Position numbers and translations under genes: made by a program. Below are positions 17,813-25,128 of a DNA stretch of 46,611 nucleotides, in pieces. The notes under the pieces were generated by a model. It was not told where the DNA came from and made no database searches. It saw nothing but the letters and a program-made list of their open reading frames with translations. Origin of the DNA: DATDCV01 sp036524155 (GTDB lineage: Bacteria > Verrucomicrobiota > Verrucomicrobiia > Limisphaerales > UBA8199); assembly GCA_036524155.1 (NCBI GenBank), contig DATDCV010000592.1, positions 1 to 46,611 on the forward strand. Reading direction: 5' to 3'. How positions within the stretch are numbered: the stretch's first letter is position 1; each line of letters begins with the position of its first letter.

Positions 17813-17867
17813 GGGTTGGTCGCTATGCCACGTTAGGGCTCTTTTGCAGGGCTGATGTGTAAACAAG

Positions 17868-17893
17868 CAGGGCCGGGCTTGCGCCCGGCCCTG
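17868..17893 (-). terminator. Strong hairpin, probable terminator of the large secreted protein
   Basis: CAGGGCCGGGC and GCCCGGCCCTG form a perfect 11-bp stem with a four-base loop. On the minus strand it is followed by a short CTTGTTT run, 27 bases after the stop codon at 17920. The U-run is weak, so factor-assisted termination is possible. Confidence 0.7.
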
Positions 17894-17919
17894 TGTGGTT
17901 GAAAGTCCAGCTAATCGGT

Positions 17920-20900
17920 TTAGCGGAAGGATCTGAAGAACGTCGCGGCGCCAGTCGTCGGCGGCGTGTACGGGCTCGAGGCCCCGGTCACGAGAGACCA
18001 CGGGCCGGCCGGACTCGATGCGGATTGGAGCGTGCCCTCGTAGGTGATCGTCACCACGCCGCCAGGCCGGCTGATGCTCAACGCGGGAGCCGTGGCCGGA
18101 GGAATCCGCTCGCGGTAGGCCTTGAGGCCGCCTTTGGCGACGTCGTTGACCAGCGTGCGGTTGCCGTTCTGGTCCACCGTAAACCACTCGCAGCTATAGC
18201 CGCCACCGCCCTGGTTGTAGGCGAGCCGGAACGGATAGACACCGGCCTGCGCGACGCCGAACAGGAACCACGAGTCGGCTGTGCCGCGTCCGCCTTGAAC
18301 GTCGTATTCGCCCAGGACCATCTCCGGATCCCAACCAACCGTCACCCAAACGCCGCCCGGGTCGGACAGGTGGGCCTTGAGAATCGCGCCATCATTCTGA
18401 TGAATCATCATCACAGGGATGGTAGCTTGCGTCCCATAGGCGCCAGAGCCCATGCTGATGGGGAAGTCCAGGCGATTGTTCACAATGATGCAGGCGATCG
18501 CGCCGGATAGTTGGGCGTCCACGGCCTTGACCCCGAACTCATTAGCACCGCGATCAATCAGGCAAATGTTGCCGGCAATGTCCGCCGCATTGTTCAACGC
18601 AACCGGCGGGGGCCCGCCGCCGGTGTTCGGGTTAGCCAATACTACTTTGGCCGTCATCGCCGGAATCGGCCAGATCGGCGTCGAGCCTCCCCAGCCGCCG
18701 GCGCCCCAAGCCGGGTCGCCTGGAAGTATCTGCCCGGCGATTGCCGCCGGCTGCGTAACGTAGAGCGTCGCGCCCAGGAACGCCGGCCGTTGGTCGGTCG
18801 GATACACCCGGAAGCAGTCGTCGCTCGCGACTCCCATCCGGTAATAGCCCGCCTGCGGGAATTCGATATAGGTGATGAACTCGCCGGCGAACTGGTCATT
18901 ATATCCCGTGGTGCCGGGGATCCCCGGGTTAGCGGCATCCGTGTAGCCGTTCGCAGTGGTAAAGTTTCCCAGCTCGGCGCCAGCGTTGTTGCCGCTGATG
19001 TTGATTACACCGGTAAGGTCGTAATAGCCGTTGTCGGTGAACAGGGTCAAGTCGGCCACATTCGAGCTGGCCAAGGCTTGGTTTGTTCCCCACAAGCCCG
19101 CCAGGACCTGTTCGATCGCCTCGGCCGAGGGATTTAGCTCCGTATTGTTGAAGCCGATCGGCAACTGAGCCACTTTGACTTTGAACCCGGGCTTGGACGC
19201 AATGCCGCTGCCGATGGGCGTGACCCCGCTGACCGGCAGAGTCTGGAACGTCGCCATCACGAATTGCCATGTGTGCGTGATCGGGGTGGTCGCGCCGACT
19301 TCCTTATAGGTCAGCGTAGCGGTGTTGGTCGAGCCCGAGTGCATGAACGGCATCGGCGCCTGGGCCGTGGTAATGCCGCCGACTTTGTTGACCTGGAGCC
19401 CCGAGACCGCCGCACCGTTGATCGTCGCCGCGACGGAGGAGGAATCAACCTGGGTCGACCCGTCCGTGAACTGGACGTAGAACGAGGTGAGAGGATCGGT
19501 ATTCAGCTCGTTGACATACGGGTTGAGGAGGGAGACGTAGGCGGGCGTGGCCAGCGGTCCGCTGGCGAAGGCCTGCAAGGCGCCGGCAACGGTGTCGTTG
19601 ACCAATATCGGGGTCCCGTCCGGCTGCACGGAAAACCACTCGAGGTTGCAGCCGCCATTGCCGTTTTCCCAGATCAGGCGCATCGGGTAGTAACCCGCCG
19701 TCGGGATGTAGAACTGGAAGATGGTGTCGCTGGCGCCGCGACCGCCATCATAGAGGCCCAGGATCGGCGCGAATTGATCGCGCGGGTTCGCTCCGAGGCT
19801 GAGTTTGAAGCCGTCGTCGCTATTGACGCCCATGCTGTAGCTGCCCGGCGCCGGGAAATTCACCCACGCCAGGATTTCCATCGAAGCATTGTCGAAGGCG
19901 GTCGATCCGCTCGCCTGTCCGGGGAACGTCTGGTCTATGTAAGTTGGCGAGTTGAAATGACCGTTCGCGTCCGCGGTGGCGTCGTAATTCACCACAGTGC
20001 CGTTGGTGAACCAGCCGTCAGTGGCGAGAGCGAGGTCCGCAGTGTTTGCTCCTTCGAGTCCTGCCAATTGCTGTTCCATCCACCAAACGCTGTTGGGTTC
20101 GGCGGCGGCTGTCTGATAGGGCCGGGCGGCGAAGCCAGGTTTCGTGGTATCCACGCCGGTGGTGAGGGCGATGCCGGGCGGGATGATCGCCCCAGAAACG
20201 GCGAACGTGTTGGTGACCGTTTGGGTGACCGGCGTCGTCCCATTGTCGGCGAACGACAAAACTACCGTATTCTGAGAGGGACTCGGCAACGGCTGGGCCT
20301 GGGCGTAGGTGACGGTCGCGATCCCGCCGCTGTGAGTGACCGTCGGGACAACAGTCTGGCCGTTGAGCTTCGTCTGGATCGTGCCGTCAGCCACCGCGGT
20401 CGTGCCGTCGACCAGTCTATAGGTGAAGCCAACAAAACCGCTGGTGAAGGACTGCACGAAAGGCAGGCCAAGTGGGCCGGAGCTGTAAGCCTTGACGGCT
20501 TGCGCATTGGCGGGGTCATTAACCAGCGCCAGTGAACCATCGGGCAACTGGGTGAACCACTCAACGTTCGCGGCGTTGCCGGCGCCCAGTTCGCCGCTGC
20601 CGTTCTCCCAAATCAGCCGGAACGGGTAATAGCCGGCCTGCTGAATGGCGAACGTGAACATCGTATCCGACGCACCGCGCCCGCCGTTAAATTCGCCCAG
20701 GATCAGCCCGTTCGGATCCCGCACGTCGACCGCGGAGGTGCTGACTTTGAAGCCGTCATCGCTGTTGACGCCCATCAGGTAAGCGCCGGCGGCCGGGAAA
20801 TACAGCCAGGTGATCATCTCTTCGGAGAGATTGCCCGTCAGACCCAACATGTTGGGGATGCCCGGCGGAAAGACGTCCGTTTGTTGCGGGGCATTGAAAT

Positions 20901-22239
20901 GACCGTTCACGCCGGCCGGGTCGATATCGTAATTGACGACGCCGCTGTTGACGTAAAACCCTTGCGCATCGGCGCCGGTCATGTCGGCGATGTTCGCGCC
21001 GTAGAGGCCGGCCAACTGCGCTTCGGTCCAGGCGATGGTGTTGGGCTGGGCGGCGATGGTCTGGTAGGGTCGGATTCGGAAGCCGCGCTGGGAGGTATTA
21101 ACTCCGGTGACGGCGTAGCTGGACGGTATGGTCGTATAGGCACCCACGGAGAAGGTGTTAGTGCCCGTGCCCGCCGCCCCGGAGGTGCTGCTGTAAGCGA
21201 TCGTCGCGGTGTGGCTCCCCGTCGTTAACAGGCTCGTGTAAACGATAGTAGTGTTAGTGCTCGCTTTGTTCACCGAGGAGGCGGTCACGGCCGCCCCGTC
21301 CAGCGTCAGGCGAATCGAGGCCGGATCCAGCACTGCGCCTGGCATGTCCGCGATCGTGTAAGCAAAGCCGCCTGCGTAACCAAAAAAGTTGGCCAGTTGC
21401 GGTTTGTCCGCTGCTGCGGTGGTGATGACGATATTGTCGAACTGATGGACCTCGCTGCCGACCGCGCTGGAGCGCGCCGCCAGGATCCAGCGCCCCGGTT
21501 GCGGCGTCCACGGCGTTTGAAAGCCGGAAACGACAGTCGAGCCTTTCCAGATGATGTCCAGCGTGCCGCCTTCGTGCATCACCATCGTGAAGTTGGTCCA
21601 GCAAAGTGTGGTCGGGTCAAACGGCGGGTAATTCGTCCCCGTTTGCAGGGAGTAGATGTCACCGCAAAGGCCGTTCAGGTGCTTCGGCCCGCTTGGCGGC
21701 AGCGTCCAGCCGCCCACCACGAATTCGGTCTGGTTGTAACGGGCATTGAAGCCCAGGATGTCGCCGCCGCCGTGGTCGTACGTGAGCGCGTAAACCCCCA
21801 GACCTTCGGCGCTGCCGCGCTCCGGCAGGTTGGCGGTGGGCGTGAAGTCGCTGGCCCAACCGGGGCCGTCGGCGCCATTCACAACCACTTGGGCGTTCGC
21901 CGGCACGAAGTTGATGCTCCAGCCTTCGCCGGGCAGATCCGTTCCGGCACCGATCCTGACGTCCATGGAAACCGTGAAGGACTTAATCGGCTTGCCAGCG
22001 TCGAAATCAGGCAACAGGATTGCTCCTCGCTCCTCTTGTTGGAAGAAGTCGGTCAGTTGAATAAACCCGCCGGGGTTGCCGCCGGTGTTTTGCCAACTGG
22101 CGAAGGTTCCGGTGATTGTGAACCCGGCGGCCGTGGGGTCAGTTGTGAAGTCGCAGGTGATCGAGCCGGCCCGGAGGATTCCGGGCGACAAGACCCCCAG
22201 CGCAAGTGTAGCTATGATTGTGGTTATGGCTTTTCGCAT
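17920..22239 (-). CDS. Very large secreted multidomain protein (lectin-like, PA14-like, PA domain)
   Basis: This 1439-residue protein has a Sec signal peptide (residues 1-24). An L-type-lectin-like region occupies about residues 25-270 (GEGWSINFVPANAQ, QFDNIVITT at the end). Three related modules start near residues 385, 695 and 1010: QRGFRIRPYQT, KPGFAARPYQT and KPGFKVKVAQL, each followed by EQ-LAGL-GAN-ADL, a GHFN or NFT turn, and a MGVNSDDGFK-type PA14-like core. A protease-associated insert (GNICLIDRGANEFGVKAVDAQLSGAIACIIVNN) lies near 1215-1260 in the third module. The tail LQSASSPAGPWSLVTG...FFRSFR resembles the C-terminal module of the protein at 13908. No catalytic site is seen; glycan binding is the likely role. 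AGGAG lies eight bases before the ATG. Confidence 0.85.
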   Translation of the reverse strand: MRKAITTIIATLALGVLSPGILRAGSITCDFTTDPTAAGFTITGTFASWQNTGGNPGGFIQLTDFFQQEERGAILLPDFDAGKPIKSFTVSMDVRIGAGTDLPGEGWSINFVPANAQVVVNGADGPGWASDFTPTANLPERGSAEGLGVYALTYDHGGGDILGFNARYNQTEFVVGGWTLPPSGPKHLNGLCGDIYSLQTGTNYPPFDPTTLCWTNFTMVMHEGGTLDIIWKGSTVVSGFQTPWTPQPGRWILAARSSAVGSEVHQFDNIVITTAAADKPQLANFFGYAGGFAYTIADMPGAVLDPASIRLTLDGAAVTASSVNKASTNTTIVYTSLLTTGSHTATIAYSSTSGAAGTGTNTFSVGAYTTIPSSYAVTGVNTSQRGFRIRPYQTIAAQPNTIAWTEAQLAGLYGANIADMTGADAQGFYVNSGVVNYDIDPAGVNGHFNAPQQTDVFPPGIPNMLGLTGNLSEEMITWLYFPAAGAYLMGVNSDDGFKVSTSAVDVRDPNGLILGEFNGGRGASDTMFTFAIQQAGYYPFRLIWENGSGELGAGNAANVEWFTQLPDGSLALVNDPANAQAVKAYSSGPLGLPFVQSFTSGFVGFTYRLVDGTTAVADGTIQTKLNGQTVVPTVTHSGGIATVTYAQAQPLPSPSQNTVVLSFADNGTTPVTQTVTNTFAVSGAIIPPGIALTTGVDTTKPGFAARPYQTAAAEPNSVWWMEQQLAGLEGANTADLALATDGWFTNGTVVNYDATADANGHFNSPTYIDQTFPGQASGSTAFDNASMEILAWVNFPAPGSYSMGVNSDDGFKLSLGANPRDQFAPILGLYDGGRGASDTIFQFYIPTAGYYPMRLIWENGNGGCNLEWFSVQPDGTPILVNDTVAGALQAFASGPLATPAYVSLLNPYVNELNTDPLTSFYVQFTDGSTQVDSSSVAATINGAAVSGLQVNKVGGITTAQAPMPFMHSGSTNTATLTYKEVGATTPITHTWQFVMATFQTLPVSGVTPIGSGIASKPGFKVKVAQLPIGFNNTELNPSAEAIEQVLAGLWGTNQALASSNVADLTLFTDNGYYDLTGVINISGNNAGAELGNFTTANGYTDAANPGIPGTTGYNDQFAGEFITYIEFPQAGYYRMGVASDDCFRVYPTDQRPAFLGATLYVTQPAAIAGQILPGDPAWGAGGWGGSTPIWPIPAMTAKVVLANPNTGGGPPPVALNNAADIAGNICLIDRGANEFGVKAVDAQLSGAIACIIVNNRLDFPISMGSGAYGTQATIPVMMIHQNDGAILKAHLSDPGGVWVTVGWDPEMVLGEYDVQGGRGTADSWFLFGVAQAGVYPFRLAYNQGGGGYSCEWFTVDQNGNRTLVNDVAKGGLKAYRERIPPATAPALSISRPGGVVTITYEGTLQSASSPAGPWSLVTGASSPYTPPTTGAATFFRSFR

Positions 22240-22387
22240 GGTAGGCTCCTAACGTTGTTTGCTTTCCGTGGTTGTACAGAACTCAGACCCAAAAGCCCAA
22301 AGCAGATGCCGCCCCCCTTTTGCGCAAATGCGTGAATTCGCTTCATCGGCACGACTGGCTCGAGCTGTATTGGGCTGATTGTTTTGC

Positions 22388-22416
22388 ACTCTAGAGCCCG
22401 CGCTGGGATTAGTCAA
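22388..22416 (-). promoter_or_regulatory. Housekeeping-type promoter of the large secreted protein
   Basis: On the minus strand TTGACT (22416-22411) and TAGAGT (22393-22388) are separated by exactly 17 bases, close to the sigma-70 consensus. The leader to the start codon at 22239 would be about 140 bases. Seen: the elements; inferred: use as the promoter. Confidence 0.6.
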
Positions 22417-22484
22417 GCCATTAGAATCGGCCTGCGAATTCAGGATCGACCAGCGCCCACCTCTGCAGCCCTCCCGGGGGTAGC

Positions 22485-22669
22485 CTTGATTCGCCTTGGC
22501 GCCTGCATTGGGACCATGAACCTTCCGCGAGCCTAGTGCCACCTCTCTCCCTGTCCCCTCTCCCCCGGAGGCGGAGAGGGGGATCCGGCATGGCCGCTAG
22601 TACTTGCGGCGCCGCGGGTTCTTTCTCCCTCTCCTCCATCGGAGGAGAGGGCTGGGGAGAGGAGGCCCT
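22485..22669 (-). repeat. Two-hairpin dispersed repeat, copy 1 (inverted)
   Basis: On the minus strand this region contains GGCCTCCTCTCCCCAGCC, a CTCTCCTCC/GGAGGAGAG hairpin, a variable stretch, a CCCCTCTCCGCC/GGGGGAGAGGGG hairpin and then AGAGGTGGCACT and GGTTCATGGTCCCAA. The plus-strand copy at 41223-41411 follows the same order. It lies between the promoter of the large secreted protein and the LysR gene; translated frames crossing it are not genes. Confidence 0.75.
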
Positions 22670-22757
22670 ATCTCTCTTGTGCGTTACGGCGCATGGAGAG
22701 CGGCCCCGTGATTAACGCAGCATCTCCGAGCGAGGCGAATAGCTGCGAGGTTACCGT

Positions 22758-23654
22758 TCAGGCCGGTGCGCCGCTCAATTGTTCCCGCAAAGTCTTGAGG
22801 AATGAGTGGAGGGGGTGCGACTGCGAATCCCGGCGCCAGGCGATGTGAAACTCAAGGGGCGGCGCAGCCGGAGCCAGCTCACGGAATTCGACTTCGGTCG
22901 AAAGCAAGTGCCTGAAGGTATCGGGCACCAGGCTCACCCCGACGCCGGCGGACACCAGTTCGAGAATGCACTGGGCATTGTTGCCCTCCTGGACGATTTC
23001 CGGCACGAAACCGGCCGAGCGGCAAAAGTTCAGCAGCGCGTCGCAGTAGGCGGGCGCGGTCCGGGGCGGGCCGACGAAAGGCTCCTTCGCCAGCGCTCGC
23101 AACGGCACGCGGCGCCGTTTGGCCAGCGGATGGTCCGGCGGCAACGCCACCCACAAAACTCCACGGCGCACACATTCGAAGACCAGCTCTTGTTCCAGCT
23201 CGACGAACCGCAGCCCGACATAGCCCAGGTCGAGCCGCTTCTCCAGCAGCTCGGGAATCTGCTGGTAGGTGAGCAATTCGCGGAGGTTCAATACCACCGC
23301 GGGGAAGCGCCGGCGAAAGACGCGGATCGCGCGCGCGAAAACGGGATCATAAAAAGCCGCGGTATAAGCCAGGTTAAGGTGGCCGGCTTCGCCGCGGTCG
23401 GCGGCCCGGGCGAGCTGAACCGCCCGCTGGCTCTGGGAAAGGATCTGGTGCGCTTCGCGGAGAAAAAAACGGCCGGCCTCGGTCAGTTGCATGCCGTCGT
23501 GGCCGCGCACGAACAATTGGGCTCCGACTTCCTCCTCGAGGTCGTGGATCTGGCGGGTTAACGGGGGTTGGGAGACATGCAGGCGCTCGGCCGCGCGACG
23601 CACGTTCAACTCTTCCGCTACCGCGACAAAGTAGCGCAGATGACGCAGTTCCAT
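22758..23654 (-). CDS. LysR-family transcriptional regulator
   Basis: This 298-residue protein has the N-terminal winged helix-turn-helix (MELRHLRYFVAVAEELNVRRAAERLHVSQPPLTRQIHDLEEEVGAQLFVR) and a LysR substrate-binding domain to the end. The HTH is of the CatR/BenM-like type with VSQPPLTRQI. It is divergent from the operon at 23735-28736 with only 80 bases between the start codons and a LysR-box dyad in that gap, so it very probably regulates that operon and itself. The ATG at 23654 is chosen as the usual LysR start; a frame beginning at 23678 adds eight residues. The ligand is unknown. Confidence 0.92.
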   Translation of the reverse strand: MELRHLRYFVAVAEELNVRRAAERLHVSQPPLTRQIHDLEEEVGAQLFVRGHDGMQLTEAGRFFLREAHQILSQSQRAVQLARAADRGEAGHLNLAYTAAFYDPVFARAIRVFRRRFPAVVLNLRELLTYQQIPELLEKRLDLGYVGLRFVELEQELVFECVRRGVLWVALPPDHPLAKRRRVPLRALAKEPFVGPPRTAPAYCDALLNFCRSAGFVPEIVQEGNNAQCILELVSAGVGVSLVPDTFRHLLSTEVEFRELAPAAPPLEFHIAWRRDSQSHPLHSFLKTLREQLSGAPA

Positions 23655-23659
23655 AGGGC

Positions 23660-23676
23660 GATACCTGGAGAGTATC
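23660..23676. promoter_or_regulatory. LysR-type operator dyad in the divergent promoter region
   Basis: GATAC-N7-GTATC fits the LysR T-N11-A box (T at 23662, A at 23674). A -10-like TATTAT lies at 23695-23700 on the plus strand, whose -35 position would overlap the dyad, as in an activator-dependent promoter. The site is 6 bases upstream of the LysR start codon. Confidence 0.6.
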
Positions 23677-23734
23677 ATAGGCGAACCAACATGGTATTAT
23701 CCAGCGGCTTCTTCCGGGGCTAAGGTCGCGGCAG

Positions 23735-24010
23735 GTGAAAAAAGAAATAAGCAAACGGACCAACGTTCAGCCGGGAAAAGCCTGCCGGATTTGCCCGCTG
23801 TGCGAGAAGGCCTTTTCGCGGCCCCGGCTGGAGGTCCACATCAAAGCGGAGCCGGCCAACATGCGCCGGCAAATCGTCAAGGCCATCCGCAACCGGTGGC
23901 CGGCCTGGACCATTAGCGATGGCGCTTGCGGCCGATGCTGGGCAGCGGTGCGCGATGTGGTCCGGGTCCGGGATTTTATAAAGCGGTTCAGAGGCGCGAA
24001 ACAGCCATGA
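23735..24010 (+). CDS. Small cysteine-rich protein coupled to an RND efflux operon
   Basis: This 91-residue basic protein contains C17-x2-C20-x2-C23, H35 and C65-x2-C68, a likely zinc- or metal-binding arrangement, with conserved-looking helix text ANMRRQIVKAIRNRWPAWT between. It starts with GTG and lacks a signal peptide or membrane segment, so it should be cytoplasmic. Its stop codon overlaps the start of the adaptor gene (ATGA), so the two are translationally coupled. I do not recognise a named family. The position in the operon suggests a regulator, metal handler or sensor for the transporter, but that is inference. Confidence 0.7.
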   Translation: MKKEISKRTNVQPGKACRICPLCEKAFSRPRLEVHIKAEPANMRRQIVKAIRNRWPAWTISDGACGRCWAAVRDVVRVRDFIKRFRGAKQP

Positions 24011-25128
24011 GAGCGATCCTCCACTCGCGACTGGCCTGGATGCTGGTGATGGTGTCGGCCGTGGCCGGCTGCGGCCGGAAGCCCGCGCCGGAACCGACCC
24101 CAATGGCTGTCCTGACCGTGAAAGCCCAGGCCATGGAACGGCTCCGGTCCGTGGCTGAACCCGGCTATATCGCGATCGTCCGCGGAGAAAACGAAACCGA
24201 TCTGAGTTTCAAGGTTCCCGGCATAGTTGAGTTGATAGGCCAGGGGCTGGGCACCAACTGGAACGAAGGCACGCCGGTCAAGGCGGGCGATCTGCTGGCG
24301 GGGCTGAAACAATCGGACTTCACCAACGCCCTGAACTCCGCGCAGGCCGAGGCGGAGCTGAACACCAAAGTGCGGGACCGGTTGCTCAAGCTAAAAAAGG
24401 ACGAAGCCATCTCGCAGCAGGAAATGGATGTGGCGGAGGCGAAGTGGCTGACGGCCCGCGCGCACCTGGACCAGGCGCGGCAGAACCTGCAGGACTCGCG
24501 GCTGCGGGCGCCCATCGACGGCGTGGTTCTGGCCCGTTACGTCAACCCCGGGGTGACGGTGAGTGCCGGCCAGAGGGTGCTGCGGTTCGCCGATTTCAGC
24601 ACGATGTCGGTCGAGCTGGGAGTGCCCGACCGGCTGATCAATTATTTCTCACCCGGCAAGCAGTTGGAGGTGGAGATTTCCGCGCTCGAAGGGCACCCGC
24701 CTTTCACCGGCACCGTCACGGAAGTCGGGGTCGCGGCCAGCCAGGACGGCCGCCTGTTTCGGGTGGTGATCAAAGTGCCGAATCCCAAGGGCGAAATCCG
24801 TTCCGGCATGACCGCGACGGTCAGGGTCGGGGACGTGGCGCGTTTTCGACCCGGTTCGGTCAGCGTGCCTTTGTCGGCGCTGGTGACCGGTTCCGCCCCG
24901 GAGCGGAGCGGCGGGCCGGACTCGTCCGCCCTGGCGGTGTTCGTGGTGCGGGACGGCAAGGCTTTGCGCCGGGCGGTGAAGACCGGCGATATCCTCAACA
25001 GCTCAATCATTGTCACGGACGGGCTCGAAGCCGGGGAGGAAGTCGTGACCGCGGGCGCCAGCTTCCTGTATGACGGGGCGGCAGTCCGGGTGCTGCCGGG
25101 CCTTCCGGCGGGGAATAGCGCGCCATGA
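24007..25128 (+). CDS. RND efflux periplasmic adaptor lipoprotein (HlyD/AcrA-like)
   Basis: This 373-residue protein has a lipoprotein signal ending in AVAGC (lipidated Cys22). The membrane-fusion-protein architecture follows: beta-barrel/lipoyl half GDLLAGLKQSD, a coiled coil with AEAELNTKVRDRLLKLKKDEAISQQEMDVAEAKWLTA, then DSRLRAPIDGVVLARYVNPG, the second lipoyl half, and a barrel with VKTGDILNSSIIVTDGLEAGEEVVTAG. It bridges the inner-membrane permease to an outer-membrane channel. The start at 24007 gives a proper lipobox and overlaps the preceding stop; its stop overlaps the permease start (ATGA). It belongs to the divergent LysR-controlled operon. Confidence 0.92.
   Translation: MRAILHSRLAWMLVMVSAVAGCGRKPAPEPTPMAVLTVKAQAMERLRSVAEPGYIAIVRGENETDLSFKVPGIVELIGQGLGTNWNEGTPVKAGDLLAGLKQSDFTNALNSAQAEAELNTKVRDRLLKLKKDEAISQQEMDVAEAKWLTARAHLDQARQNLQDSRLRAPIDGVVLARYVNPGVTVSAGQRVLRFADFSTMSVELGVPDRLINYFSPGKQLEVEISALEGHPPFTGTVTEVGVAASQDGRLFRVVIKVPNPKGEIRSGMTATVRVGDVARFRPGSVSVPLSALVTGSAPERSGGPDSSALAVFVVRDGKALRRAVKTGDILNSSIIVTDGLEAGEEVVTAGASFLYDGAAVRVLPGLPAGNSAP

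Noticed and set aside
22249..22542. A 97-codon frame sharing RKVHGPNA with a frame at 41340
   Set aside because: The similarity is explained by the two copies of the dispersed DNA repeat, not by a coding sequence.
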